In this document: positions 15,664-25,824 of the stretch, piece after piece
Layout: every line of letters begins with the position of its first letter
Numbering within the stretch: the first letter of the stretch is position 1
Assembly (NCBI RefSeq): GCF_018780075.1
Contig: NZ_JADMKB010000060.1
Coordinates: 5,809-46,160 of the forward strand
Length of the DNA stretch: 40,352 bases
Reading direction: 5' to 3'
DNA from: Hydrogenophaga sp.
Lineage (GTDB): Bacteria; Pseudomonadota; Gammaproteobacteria; Burkholderiales; Burkholderiaceae_C
Program-made: the position numbers and the translations under genes
The notes under the pieces: generated by a model
Seen by the model: the letters and a program-made list of their open reading frames with translations, nothing else
Told to the model about the DNA's origin: nothing
The model's database searches: none

Positions 15664-16383
15664 ATGAGCCTGCAAGAAACCGTTTTGATGCAACTGCGCG
15701 ACCTGATCCTGAGCGGTGAGTTCGCGCCCGGGCAGCGGCTGGCCGAGCAGCAACTGGCCGAGCGCCTGGGCGCCTCGCGCACGCCGGTGCGCGCCGCGCT
15801 GGTGACGCTGGAGCAGGAAGGGCTGGTCGAGGCCAACGACACCGGCAAGTACCTGGTGCGCCAGTTCACCGCCCGGGAGGTCACCGACGCGATAGCCGTG
15901 CGCGGCCACCTGGAAGGCATGGCGGCGCGGCTGGTCGCCGAACACGGCGTGTCGCGCCAGCTGCATGGCGATCTGCAGGCCTGTCTGGACGAGGGTGATC
16001 GCCTGCTCGCCGACAGCCCGCTCACGATCGAGAGCTACGCCGCCTACGCGGCCATGAACGACCGCTTTCATGCGCTGATCCTGGACGCCTGCGGCAACCG
16101 CGCGCTGCAACGCGCCGTGGCCCTCAACGACAAGCTGCCGTTCGCCCCCGCTTCGGCCATGTTGCCCATGCAGGGCACGGTGGCGCTGGACCGCGACTGG
16201 ATGCTCTACGCCCACCGCCAGCACCACATGCTGTTCGACGCGCTGCGCCGGGGCGAGGGCGCGCGCGCGCAGGCGCTCGGCGTGGAGCACACCGAGGTGG
16301 CGCAGATGAACATGCGGCTGGCGCTGGAGCGGCGCGCGGAGTCCGAGCGGTTCATGCCCGGGATGCGGCTGGTGGTAGGCTGA
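15664..16383 (+). CDS. GntR-family (FCD/FadR subfamily) regulator of the Rieske cluster
   Basis: The 239-residue protein has an N-terminal winged helix (about 1-65, with LAEQQLAERLGASRTPVRAALVTLEQEGLV, the GntR signature). A helical FCD effector domain follows, containing the metal/ligand-type residues in AAMNDRFHALILDACGN and the terminal HHMLFDALRRGEGARAQ. The start is placed at 15664 because the longer frame would overlap the divergent Rieske gene. It is transcribed away from the catabolic operon and shares a dyad-bearing promoter region with it, so it probably represses the operon and responds to a pathway acid. It is followed by copy A of the intergenic hairpin repeat. Confidence 0.9.
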   Translation: MSLQETVLMQLRDLILSGEFAPGQRLAEQQLAERLGASRTPVRAALVTLEQEGLVEANDTGKYLVRQFTAREVTDAIAVRGHLEGMAARLVAEHGVSRQLHGDLQACLDEGDRLLADSPLTIESYAAYAAMNDRFHALILDACGNRALQRAVALNDKLPFAPASAMLPMQGTVALDRDWMLYAHRQHHMLFDALRRGEGARAQALGVEHTEVAQMNMRLALERRAESERFMPGMRLVVG

Positions 16384-16389
16384 ACACGG

Positions 16390-16473
16390 CACCCCCCGCG
16401 CCGGCCCTGCGGGCCGTCACCCCCCAGGAGGCGATGCGAGTGACCCGGCGAAGCCGGTTCCACCGCATCCTGG
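16390..16473. repeat. Structured intergenic repeat, copy A
   Basis: Three hairpins follow one another. H1 is CGGCCC/GGGCCG (16402-16407, 16411-16416). H2 is a C-run/G-run stem near 16419-16431. H3 has outer arms GATGCG (16433-16438) and CGCATC (16464-16469) around an inner CCGGC-GAA-GCCGG. Copies B (24895-24972) and C (38726-38803) share the layout with compensating base changes. It starts just after the GntR stop codon and ends about 140 bases before the next gene. Confidence 0.8.
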
Positions 16474-16614
16474 ATGAAGGCATTTCGCGCCGGAGGGGGT
16501 GTTGGTTCCTGGGCGCCGTTTCATGCCTTGGGGTGGCTCTCTGAAACCATGGAAACCTGAAGTGGGCGCGCTGTGCGCAATCGCCCGGGTCTTTCGGCGG
16601 TGTATCGTGCCGTC

Positions 16615-18186
16615 ATGAGCGAACCCCCCGAACCAGCGACGCCCGCCCGCGACAGCCTGGTGTTGCGCCGCGTGGCCATCGACACCTACCACGAGAACGT
16701 GGCCTACCTGCACCGCGACTGCGCGGTCTACCGGGCCGAGGGCTTCCAGGCCCTGTCCAAGGTGGAGGTGCGCGCCAACGGCCAGCGCATCCTGGCCACG
16801 CTCAACGTGGTGGACGATGTGGCCATCGTCGGCTGTGGCGAACTGGGCGTGTCAGAAGACGCGTTCGCGCAGCTGGATGTGCCCGATGGCCACCCGGCGT
16901 CGGTGTCTCAGGCCGAGCCGGCCGAGTCCATCCCGGCGCTGTTTCGCAAGATCAACGGCGAGCGCCTGACCCGCGACGACTTCCACGCCATCGTGCGCGA
17001 CATCGCCGAGCACCGCTATTCCAAGATCGAGCTCACCGCGTTTGTGGTCGCCAGCAACCGCAGCGAGCTGGACCGCGAGGAGGTGTTTTTCCTCACCGAA
17101 GCCATGGTGGCCAGCGGCCGCAAGCTGGACTGGCACGAGCCGCTGGTGGTCGACAAACACTGCATCGGTGGCATCCCCGGCAACCGCACCTCCATGCTGG
17201 TGGTGCCCATCGTCGCGGCCTACGGCCTGGTGTTTCCCAAGACCTCGTCGCGCGCCATCACCTCGCCCGCCGGCACAGCCGACACCATGGAGGTGCTGGC
17301 CAACGTGGAGCTCCCGTTCGAGCAGCTCACCGGCATCGTGCACACGCTCAAGGGCTGCCTGGCCTGGGGTGGCACGGCCAACCTCTCGCCGGCCGACGAT
17401 GTGCTGATCTCGGTCGAACGGCCGCTGAACATCGACTCGCCCGGGCAGATGGTGGCGTCCATCCTCTCCAAGAAGATCGCGGCCGGCGCCACCCACCTGG
17501 TGCTTGACATTCCCATCGGTCCGACCGCCAAGGTGCGGTCCATGCCCGAGGCGCAGCGCCTGCGCCGCCTGTTCGAATACGTGGCGCAGCGCCTGCACCT
17601 GTCGCTGGACGTGGTCATCACCGACGGCCGCCAGCCCGTGGGGCGGGGCGTCGGCCCGGTGCTGGAGGCGCGCGACGTGATGCAGGTGCTGGAGAACCAC
17701 CCCGATGCCCCCAACGACCTGCGCCAGAAATCGCTGCGGCTGGCGGGTCGCCTCATCGAATGCAGCCCCGATGTGCGCGGCGGCGATGGCTTCCGCATCG
17801 CGCGCGACATCCTCGACTCGGGCCGCGCGCTGGCGCAGATGCAGGCCATCATCGCGGCGCAGGGCGCGCGCGGATTCGACCACCACCACCCCGCACTGGG
17901 CTCGCTCACGCTGGCCTTGACCGCACCGCGGGCGGGCGTGGTCACCGGCATCGACAACCTGCAGATCGCGCAGATCGCCCGCCTGGCCGGGGCGCCCAAG
18001 GTCCAGGGGGCGGGCGTGGACCTGTGCGCCAAGCTGGGGGATGCCGTGGCCGAGGGCGAGGTGCTGTACCGCGTGCACGCCAGCTACCCGGCCGATCTGG
18101 AGTTCGCCCGCCAGGCGACGCTGCGGGCCAGCGGCTACACCCTCGGCGAAGCCGGGCAGGTGCCGCACGTTTTTGTGGAGTTCTGA
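16615..18186 (+). CDS. Archaeal-type AMP phosphorylase / putative thymidine phosphorylase
   Basis: The 523-residue protein belongs to the DeoA-superfamily branch with an extra N-terminal domain of about 90 residues, as in archaeal AMP phosphorylases, which are about 500 residues long. Phosphate- and substrate-site boxes are [14 protein letters not shown] (180-193) and [13 protein letters not shown] (211-223), nearer the archaeal form than E. coli DeoA. The archaeal enzymes split NMP with phosphate into base and ribose 1,5-bisphosphate; bacterial relatives are usually annotated as thymidine phosphorylase. The ATG at 16615 is preferred over an upstream GTG at 16573. A PRPP-synthetase homologue starts 4 bases after the stop, which suggests joint work in ribose-phosphate and nucleotide salvage. 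The actual substrate is unproven. Confidence 0.85.
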   Translation: MSEPPEPATPARDSLVLRRVAIDTYHENVAYLHRDCAVYRAEGFQALSKVEVRANGQRILATLNVVDDVAIVGCGELGVSEDAFAQLDVPDGHPASVSQAEPAESIPALFRKINGERLTRDDFHAIVRDIAEHRYSKIELTAFVVASNRSELDREEVFFLTEAMVASGRKLDWHEPLVVDKHCIGGIPGNRTSMLVVPIVAAYGLVFPKTSSRAITSPAGTADTMEVLANVELPFEQLTGIVHTLKGCLAWGGTANLSPADDVLISVERPLNIDSPGQMVASILSKKIAAGATHLVLDIPIGPTAKVRSMPEAQRLRRLFEYVAQRLHLSLDVVITDGRQPVGRGVGPVLEARDVMQVLENHPDAPNDLRQKSLRLAGRLIECSPDVRGGDGFRIARDILDSGRALAQMQAIIAAQGARGFDHHHPALGSLTLALTAPRAGVVTGIDNLQIAQIARLAGAPKVQGAGVDLCAKLGDAVAEGEVLYRVHASYPADLEFARQATLRASGYTLGEAGQVPHVFVEF

Positions 18187-18190
18187 CGTG

Positions 18191-19758
<1,568 letters not shown>

Positions 19759-19859
19759 GTTCCCCTGGGCGCACCAGCGTCGCGCTGGCCCCAGCCCTCA
19801 GGGACACCCAGGCCTCCATGCGCTGACCGGTGACGGTCGTGCCCGCATCGGTGGGTCAG

Positions 19860-19880
19860 AACGCCCTTCGGGGCGTTTTG
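19860..19880 (+). terminator. Rho-independent terminator with UUCG tetraloop after the collagen-like gene
   Basis: AACGCCC (19860-19866) pairs with GGGCGTT (19871-19877) around TTCG, followed by T-rich TTTTGTT. The stable C(UUCG)G loop makes this a convincing intrinsic terminator. It lies about 100 bases after the collagen-like gene stop and before maiA. Confidence 0.8.
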
Positions 19881-19983
19881 TTCGGCATGCGGGCGTGCCA
19901 ACGGATTTCACCGGGCCCGGACCTGGTGGGGCTTTGCCGCCCCCAGGGCTCCTGCCGGACGGTCCGGTTTATCCTTCGCCACC

Positions 19984-20625
19984 ATGAAGCTCTACAACTA
20001 CTTCCGTTCCTCGGCCTCGTTCCGCGTGCGCATCGCGCTCGCGCTCAAGGGCCTGTCGTACGACTACGTGTCGGTGCACCTCGCCAAGGGCGAGCACAAG
20101 CTTGCGGCCTATGGCGACGTGTCCGCCGACCAGCTGGTGCCGCTGCTGGAACTGGACGACGGCACGCGGCTGTCGCAATCGATGGCAATCATCGAGTACC
20201 TGGACGAGGTGCATCCCGAGCCCGCGCTGGTGCCGCGCGACGCCATCGGCCGCGCGCGCGTCCGGGCGCTGGCGCAGTCCATCGCGTGCGAAATCCACCC
20301 GATCAACAACCTGCGCGTGCTGAAGTACCTGTCCAGGGAACTGAAGGTGGACGAAGAGGCCAAGAACACCTGGTACCGCCACTGGGTGCGCACCGGTCTC
20401 GAGGCGTTCGAGCGCCAGCTCGCCCAGCTGCCGGCTTCGCGCTTCTGCCACGGTGACACGCCCACGCTGGCCGACTGCTGCCTGGTGCCGCAGATCTTCA
20501 ACGGCCAGCGCTTCAACACCCCGCTCGACGGCCTGCCGCGCACCATGGCGGCCTTTGAAGCCTGCATGGCCTTGCCCGCGTTCCAGCAGGCGCAACCGTC
20601 GGCCTGCCCGGACAACGAACCTTGA
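19984..20625 (+). CDS. maiA: Maleylacetoacetate isomerase (zeta-class glutathione transferase)
   Basis: The 213-residue protein has the zeta-class GST signature SSASFRVRIAL (residues 9-19) that binds glutathione and holds the active Ser. A thioredoxin-like half and an all-helical half with IHPINNLRVLKYL follow. It isomerises maleylacetoacetate (tyrosine route) or maleylpyruvate (gentisate route) to the fumaryl form. It is not next to a tyrosine or gentisate gene here. The FAH-family hydrolase at 11610-12305 could act on a product of this step, but the genes are 7.7 kb apart and probably unrelated in regulation. Its stop overlaps the TTG start of pgeF. Confidence 0.92.
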   Translation: MKLYNYFRSSASFRVRIALALKGLSYDYVSVHLAKGEHKLAAYGDVSADQLVPLLELDDGTRLSQSMAIIEYLDEVHPEPALVPRDAIGRARVRALAQSIACEIHPINNLRVLKYLSRELKVDEEAKNTWYRHWVRTGLEAFERQLAQLPASRFCHGDTPTLADCCLVPQIFNGQRFNTPLDGLPRTMAAFEACMALPAFQQAQPSACPDNEP

Positions 20626-21452
20626 CGACCATTCCGCACGACTGGCTCGTGCCCGACTGGCCGGCACCGGCCCGGGTGCGTGCGTTGTTCACCACGCGCG
20701 AGGGTGGTGTCTCGCAGGCGCCGTTCGACAGCTTCAACCTGGGCGACCATGTGCGCGACGATCCGGTGGCTGTGGCGGCCAACCGCACGCGACTGCGCGG
20801 CGCGACCGGCGTGCGCCCTGTGTTCCTGACACAGGTGCACGGCGTGGCGGTGGCGGAGCTGGATGCCGACACCGCCGACGGCACGGAGGCCGATGCCTGC
20901 CTGAGCACACGGCCGGGCGTGGCTTGCACCATCATGGTGGCGGATTGTTTGCCGGTGCTGTTCACGAACTCGGCGGGCACGGCGGTGGCGGCCGCCCATG
21001 CCGGCTGGCGAGGGCTGGCGGGCGAGGGGGCAGAGCCCGCAGGGCAGGGCGTGCTGGAGGCGACATTCGATGCGTTCGTGCACGCCGCACAACGCGCAGA
21101 CCCGTCGGTCAGCCACGACCGCGTGGCGGCGAACACACTGGTCTGGCTCGGCCCGTGCATTGGCCCCGAAGCGTTTGAAGTAGGGTCGGAAGTGCGCGAG
21201 GCGTTTGTCTCGAAGCAGGCCAGCGCCGCAGCCTGTTTCTCCCCATCGTCAGCGCCCGGTAAATACCGGGCGAACCTGCAGGCGCTGGCCCGACTGCGCC
21301 TGCAGGCGCTGGGCATCACCCAGGTGTCGGGCAACGATGGCACACCGCTGTGGTGCACCGTCTCGCAGGCTTCAAGGTTCTTTTCGCACCGCCGCGATGC
21401 CGTCCGCCTGGGCAGCACCGGCCGCATGGCCGCCTGCATCTGGCTGGGCTGA
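20622..21452 (+). CDS. pgeF: Peptidoglycan editing factor PgeF (YfiH/LACC1 family)
   Basis: The 276-residue protein is a copper/zinc polyphenol-oxidase-like fold member (DUF152). The metal ligands appear as His73 in TQVHG, Cys109 in VADCLPVL and His126 in AAAHAGWRG. Members of the family prevent wrong incorporation of Ser in peptidoglycan stems in E. coli, and purified relatives cleave purine nucleosides. The start is TTG at 20622, overlapping the maiA stop (TTGA). No better in-frame ATG lies near. An insertion-like SSAPGKYRANLQ segment precedes the C-terminal WCTVSQASRFFSHRRD. The 3' end overlaps a converging small membrane-protein gene by 81 bases. Confidence 0.9.
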   Translation: MTTIPHDWLVPDWPAPARVRALFTTREGGVSQAPFDSFNLGDHVRDDPVAVAANRTRLRGATGVRPVFLTQVHGVAVAELDADTADGTEADACLSTRPGVACTIMVADCLPVLFTNSAGTAVAAAHAGWRGLAGEGAEPAGQGVLEATFDAFVHAAQRADPSVSHDRVAANTLVWLGPCIGPEAFEVGSEVREAFVSKQASAAACFSPSSAPGKYRANLQALARLRLQALGITQVSGNDGTPLWCTVSQASRFFSHRRDAVRLGSTGRMAACIWLG

Positions 21453-21695
21453 ATCGGGCGGCGTGGTCGTTTCGGCTGCAGCGGCACGGCGGGCCTGGTC
21501 TTCAACCGCTTCACGCGCCTTGATCTCCTTTCGCCGCTGGGGTGTACGCATCAGGTAAACCACCAATGCGACCGGAAGCAAACCGTACAAAAAGAAGGTC
21601 ACAATGGCTCCGAGAACGGTGCCTGTCGTGTTCGACGCTTCGGCCACCGCCATCATCATCACCACGTACAGCCAACCGATCACAACCAGATACAC
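21372..21695 (-). CDS. Small membrane protein of unknown function
   Basis: The 107-residue protein starts at GTG 21695 with AAGGA well placed upstream. It shows two hydrophobic helices (about residues 1-20 and 24-47: VLGAIVTFFLYGLLPVALVV), then a basic stretch (RTPQRRKEIKAREA) and an Ala/Pro/Gln-rich cytoplasmic tail of about 45 residues. I do not recognise the family. The final 27 codons overlap the end of pgeF on the other strand, which explains the low-complexity tail. Its promoter side faces phaC. The ribosome-binding site and membrane pattern make it a real gene; the function is open. Confidence 0.7.
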   Translation of the reverse strand: MYLVVIGWLYVVMMMAVAEASNTTGTVLGAIVTFFLYGLLPVALVVYLMRTPQRRKEIKAREAVEDQARRAAAAETTTPPDSAQPDAGGHAAGAAQADGIAAVRKEP

Positions 21696-21729
21696 AGCGT
21701 TCCTTGTACAGCGGGAAAGAAACTGTCAG

Positions 21730-21785
21730 CCTGCTGGAAGCAGCAGGACAGACACTGGGGAAAACCCGGAACCTCTCCCAAGAGG
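21730..21785. promoter_or_regulatory. Inverted repeats in the phaC promoter region
   Basis: Two perfect dyads stand in the 131-base gap before phaC: CCTGCTG (21730-21736) with CAGCAGG (21741-21747), and CCTCT (21772-21776) with AGAGG (21781-21785). A GATAAT box at 21790-21795 may be the -10 of the phaCAB transcript. One dyad could bind a PHA-responsive repressor such as PhaR. This is inference from position. Confidence 0.35.
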
Positions 21786-21826
21786 GACCGATAATAAGCC
21801 GCTGGTCAATACCATTGGAGACAAGC

Positions 21827-23668
21827 ATGACATCTGGGAAAAACGCCCCTCAGCCGTGGCTGGAGGCCGCGCAGCAGTTTCAGCAAAACCTCATCAACCA
21901 GTGGACGCAGGCCGCCCAGGCTTTTCCGGGCGCGGTGGCGCAGGCGCCGCAGGGCGCGGCCGATCCGTTCGCCGCGTTCAAGGCCTTCATGCCACAAGCT
22001 GGGGCTGCCAACCCGTTTGGCATGGCGATGCCGCAAGTCGGTGGCGCCATGGGCATACCGGGCATGGGCGAGATGTTCAACACCGCGGCGGGCCAGAAGG
22101 TCAGCTTCGATCCGGCCAAGCTGCTCGAGATCCAGAACACCTACCTCAAGGACGTGGCGGGCCTCTGGAACCATGGCCTAGACGCCAAGCCGCAGGGCGA
22201 CCGCCGCTTCGCAGGAGAAGCGTGGGCGAGCAACCCGGTGGCCGCGTTTTCGGCCGCGGCCTACCTGCTCAACGCCCGCACGCTGATGGCACTGGCCGAT
22301 GCGGTGGAGGGTGACGCCAAGACCAAGACACGCGTGCGCTTTGCGGTGCAGCAGTGGATCGACGCCAGCGCACCGAGCAACTTCCTCGCTTTCAACGCCG
22401 AAGCGCAGAAGAAGGCCATTGACACCCAGGGCGAGAGCATCGCCAAGGGCGTGGCCAACCTGCTGCACGACATGAAGCAGGGCCATGTGTCGATGACGGA
22501 TGAGAGCGTGTTCGAGGTCGGCAAGAACGTCGCCACCACCGAAGGCGCCGTGGTGTTCGAGAACGAACTGTTCCAGCTGATCGAATACAAGCCGCTCACC
22601 GCCAAGGTCTACGAGCGTCCGTTCCTGCTGGTGCCACCGTGCATCAACAAGTTCTACATCCTTGATCTGCAGCCCACCAACTCGCTGATCCGCTATTGCG
22701 TGGAGCAGGGCCACCGCACCTTTGTGGTGAGCTGGCGCAATCCGGACGAGTCACTCGCCGGTACCACCTGGGACCAGTACATCGAAGACGCGGTGATCAA
22801 AGCGATCGGCGTCACGCAAGACATCACCGGGGCCGAGACCATCAACGCGCTGGGCTTCTGCGTCGGCGGCACCATGCTCAGCAACGCGCTGGCCGTGCTG
22901 GCAGCGCGCGGTGAAGAGCCTGTGAACAGCGCGACCTTCCTGACCACACTGATCGACTTCACCGACACCGGCATCCTCGACGTGTTCATCGACGAGCCCT
23001 TCGTGAAGATGCGCGAGATGCAGTTCGGCCAGGGCGGCCTGATGCCCGGGCGCGACCTGGCCACCACCTTCAGCTTCCTGCGTCCGAACGACTTGGTGTG
23101 GAACTACGTGGTGGGCAACTACCTGAAAGGCGAGTCGCCACCACCGTTCGATCTGCTGTACTGGAACTCGGACGCCACCAACCTGCCGGGCCCTTACTAC
23201 GCCTGGTACCTGCGTCAGACTTACCTGGAAAACAACCTGGTGAAGCCTGGCAAGACCACCGTCTGCGGCGAGAAGATCGACTTCCGCCAGGTCAAGCTGC
23301 CTGTCTACATCTACGGCTCGCGCGAAGACCACATCGTGCCCATCGGCGGTGCGTATGCGAGCACCCAGGTGTTCCCGGGCAAGAAGCGTTTCGTCATGGG
23401 CGCGTCCGGCCACATCGCTGGCGTGATCAACCCGCCGGCCGCCGGCAAGCGCAGCCACTGGGTGAGCAGTGCCACCCGCTTCCCGACCGATGTCAACGAA
23501 TGGATCGCCGGCGCCACAGAACACAAAGGCAGCTGGTGGACCGACTGGGCCGCGTGGCTCAAGCCTTTGGCTGGCAAGCAAATTGCTGCGCCCAAGACCT
23601 ACGGCAAAGGCAAGGCCTACGCGGCCATCGAACCCGCACCCGGCCGCTACGTCAAGGCCAGGGCCTGA
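21827..23668 (+). CDS. phaC: Class I poly(3-hydroxyalkanoate) synthase
   Basis: The 613-residue enzyme polymerises 3-hydroxyacyl-CoA on granule surfaces. The lipase-like box GFCVGG holds the nucleophile Cys345. Asp501 (SREDHIVP) and His529 (GASGHIAGV) complete the triad. The N-terminal 100 residues are Ala/Pro/Met-rich, as is variable in class I enzymes; the alpha/beta domain follows. Length is within the class I range and no PhaE partner is present. GGAG precedes the ATG at 21827; the longer upstream frame lacks support because it runs through the divergent membrane-protein gene. It is followed by phaA and phaB, so this is the phaCAB operon for polyhydroxybutyrate storage. Confidence 0.96.
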   Translation: MTSGKNAPQPWLEAAQQFQQNLINQWTQAAQAFPGAVAQAPQGAADPFAAFKAFMPQAGAANPFGMAMPQVGGAMGIPGMGEMFNTAAGQKVSFDPAKLLEIQNTYLKDVAGLWNHGLDAKPQGDRRFAGEAWASNPVAAFSAAAYLLNARTLMALADAVEGDAKTKTRVRFAVQQWIDASAPSNFLAFNAEAQKKAIDTQGESIAKGVANLLHDMKQGHVSMTDESVFEVGKNVATTEGAVVFENELFQLIEYKPLTAKVYERPFLLVPPCINKFYILDLQPTNSLIRYCVEQGHRTFVVSWRNPDESLAGTTWDQYIEDAVIKAIGVTQDITGAETINALGFCVGGTMLSNALAVLAARGEEPVNSATFLTTLIDFTDTGILDVFIDEPFVKMREMQFGQGGLMPGRDLATTFSFLRPNDLVWNYVVGNYLKGESPPPFDLLYWNSDATNLPGPYYAWYLRQTYLENNLVKPGKTTVCGEKIDFRQVKLPVYIYGSREDHIVPIGGAYASTQVFPGKKRFVMGASGHIAGVINPPAAGKRSHWVSSATRFPTDVNEWIAGATEHKGSWWTDWAAWLKPLAGKQIAAPKTYGKGKAYAAIEPAPGRYVKARA

Positions 23669-23709
23669 ATTTTTCACCACCGTTTTTTTGACCTCTGAGG
23701 AGACAACCC

Positions 23710-24888
23710 ATGGAAGACATCGTCATCGTTTCAGCCGCTCGCACAGGCGTGGGCAAGTTCGGCGGCTCGCTGGCCAAGACCCCGGCCACAGAGCTGGGCA
23801 GCATCGTCATCAAGGCGCTGCTGGAGCGCACCGGCCTGCCGGTCGATGCGATCGGTGAAGTGATCATGGGCCAGGTGCTGGCCGCGGGCGCGGGCCAGAA
23901 CCCCGCCCGCCAAGCCATGATGAAGGCTGGTGTGGCCAAGGAAACCCCGGCGCTGACCATCAACGCCGTCTGCGGCTCGGGCCTGAAGGCCGTGATGCTG
24001 GCCGCGCAGGCCGTGGCCTGGGGCGACAGCGAGATCGTGATCGCCGGCGGCCAGGAAAACATGAGCGCCAGCCCGCACGTGCTCAACGGCAGCCGCGACG
24101 GCCAGCGCATGGGCGACTGGAAGATGACCGACACCATGATCGTCGACGGTCTGTGGGACGTGTACAACCAGTACCACATGGGCATCACTGCCGAGAACGT
24201 GGCCAAGGCCCACGGCATCACGCGCGAAATGCAGGACGCCCTGGCTGCTGGCAGCCAGATGAAGGCGGCCGCCGCCCAGGCCGCGGGCAAGTTCAAGGAC
24301 GAGATCGTTGGCGTGAGCATTCCGCAGCGCAAGGGCGACCCCGTGCTGTTCAACAGCGACGAATTCATCAACGCCAAAACCACCGCCGAAGTGCTGGCCG
24401 GTCTGCGTCCCGCCTTTGACAAGGCCGGTTCCGTGACCGCCGGCAACGCATCCGGCATCAACGACGGCGCCGCCGCCGTGATGGTGATGACAGCCAAGAA
24501 GGCCGCGGCCCTGGGCCTGACGCCGCTGGCGCGCATCGCCGCCTTCGGCACCAGCGGTCTGGACCCGGCCACCATGGGCATGGGCCCGGTGCCGGCCTCG
24601 CAGAAGGCCCTGGCACGTGCCGGCTGGAAAGCGTCCGACGTGGATGTGTTTGAACTCAACGAAGCCTTCGCCGCCCAAGCCTGCGCCGTCAACCGGGCGC
24701 TGGACATCGACCCGGCCAAGGTCAACGTCAATGGTGGCGCCATCGCCATCGGCCACCCCATCGGTGCGTCCGGCTGCCGCATCCTGGTGACGCTGCTGCA
24801 CGAGATGCAGCGCAGCGGCGCCAAGAAGGGCCTGGCCGCGCTGTGCATCGGCGGCGGCATGGGCGTTTCTTTGGCTGTCGAGCGGTAA
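23710..24888 (+). CDS. phaA: Acetyl-CoA acetyltransferase (beta-ketothiolase)
   Basis: The 392-residue thiolase condenses two acetyl-CoA to acetoacetyl-CoA, the first step of PHB synthesis. Catalytic positions are Cys88 in INAVCGSG, His349 in IGHPIGASG and Cys379 in LCIGGGMG; the GMGPVP stretch and NEAFAAQ box are also typical. A strong GAGGAGA lies before the ATG. The gene starts 42 bases after phaC. Copy B of the intergenic hairpin repeat stands between this gene and phaB. Confidence 0.95.
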   Translation: MEDIVIVSAARTGVGKFGGSLAKTPATELGSIVIKALLERTGLPVDAIGEVIMGQVLAAGAGQNPARQAMMKAGVAKETPALTINAVCGSGLKAVMLAAQAVAWGDSEIVIAGGQENMSASPHVLNGSRDGQRMGDWKMTDTMIVDGLWDVYNQYHMGITAENVAKAHGITREMQDALAAGSQMKAAAAQAAGKFKDEIVGVSIPQRKGDPVLFNSDEFINAKTTAEVLAGLRPAFDKAGSVTAGNASGINDGAAAVMVMTAKKAAALGLTPLARIAAFGTSGLDPATMGMGPVPASQKALARAGWKASDVDVFELNEAFAAQACAVNRALDIDPAKVNVNGGAIAIGHPIGASGCRILVTLLHEMQRSGAKKGLAALCIGGGMGVSLAVER

Positions 24889-24894
24889 TCGGCC

Positions 24895-24972
24895 CACCCC
24901 TGCGCCGCCTGCGGCGTCACCCCCCAGGGGGCGGTGCGAGTGGCCCGGCGAAGCCGGTTTCACCGCACCCTG
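24895..24972. repeat. Structured intergenic repeat, copy B
   Basis: It has the same three-hairpin layout as copy A. H1 is CGCCGC/GCGGCG near 24903-24916. H2 is CCCCC/GGGGG near 24920-24931. H3 has outer arms GGTGCG (24933-24938) and CGCACC (24964-24969), an inner GTG/CAC pair, and CCGGC-GAA-GCCGG (24945-24957). It lies between phaA and phaB, about 65 bases before the phaB start. A hairpin block here could lower phaB expression relative to phaA or protect the upstream message. Confidence 0.82.
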
Positions 24973-25039
24973 ACCCACAGGCACTTCATTCGGATTGATT
25001 TTTTAATGCCATTCGGCACCACCTAGAGGAGCAAAGAAC

Positions 25040-25777
25040 ATGAGTCAAAAAGTCGCATACGTCACCGGCGGCATGGGCGGCATCGGTACCGCCATCTGCC
25101 AACGCTTGCACAAGGAGGGCTTCAAGGTCATCGCTGGTTGCGGCCCCACGCGCGACTTCACCAAATGGCTGGACGAACAGAAAGCCCTGGGCTACACCTT
25201 CTACGCCTCGGTGGGCAACGTGGGTGACTGGGACTCCACGGTCGAGGCCTTTTCCAAGACCAAGGCCGAGCACGGCACCATCGACGTGCTGGTCAACAAC
25301 GCCGGCATCACCAAGGACCGCATGTTCCTGAAGATGTCGCGCGAGGACTGGGACGCGGTGATGAACACCAACCTGGATTCCATGTTCAACGTGACCAAGC
25401 AGGTCGTGGGCGACATGGTTGAAAAGGGCTGGGGCCGCATCATCAACATCTCGTCGGTGAACGGTGAGAAGGGCCAGGCCGGCCAGACCAACTACTCGGC
25501 CGCCAAGGCTGGCATGCACGGCTTCTCGATGGCGCTGGCCCAGGAGCTGGCCACCAAGGGCGTGACGGTCAACACCGTGAGCCCGGGTTACATCGGCACC
25601 GACATGGTCAACGCCATCCGTCCTGACGTGCTAGAGAAGATCGTTGCCACCGTGCCGGTCAAGCGCCTGGGCAAGCCGAGCGAAATCGCCTCCATCATCG
25701 CCTGGCTGGCCAGCGAAGAGGGCGGTTACGCCACCGGCGCGGACTTCTCGGTCAACGGCGGTCTGCACATGGGTTGA
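25040..25777 (+). CDS. phaB: Acetoacetyl-CoA reductase (NADPH-dependent SDR)
   Basis: The 245-residue short-chain dehydrogenase reduces acetoacetyl-CoA to (R)-3-hydroxybutyryl-CoA. The cofactor loop TGGMGGIG (9-16), NNAG (86-89) and the catalytic Ser139, Tyr152 and Lys156 (NYSAAKAG) are all present. The sequence closely follows the PhaB pattern, including SPGYIGTDMV and the end SVNGGLHMG. GAGGAG precedes the ATG. It completes the phaCAB set and is followed by an intrinsic terminator. Confidence 0.95.
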   Translation: MSQKVAYVTGGMGGIGTAICQRLHKEGFKVIAGCGPTRDFTKWLDEQKALGYTFYASVGNVGDWDSTVEAFSKTKAEHGTIDVLVNNAGITKDRMFLKMSREDWDAVMNTNLDSMFNVTKQVVGDMVEKGWGRIINISSVNGEKGQAGQTNYSAAKAGMHGFSMALAQELATKGVTVNTVSPGYIGTDMVNAIRPDVLEKIVATVPVKRLGKPSEIASIIAWLASEEGGYATGADFSVNGGLHMG

Positions 25778-25795
25778 TGGGGACTCGCCCCCATG

Positions 25796-25824
25796 AAAGC
25801 CCCGCCCTGGCGGGGCTTTTTACT
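25796..25824 (+). terminator. Rho-independent terminator of phaCAB
   Basis: AAAGCCCCGCC (25796-25806) pairs with GGCGGGGCTTT (25809-25819) and runs into further T, a strong intrinsic terminator 18 bases after the phaB stop. Confidence 0.92.
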
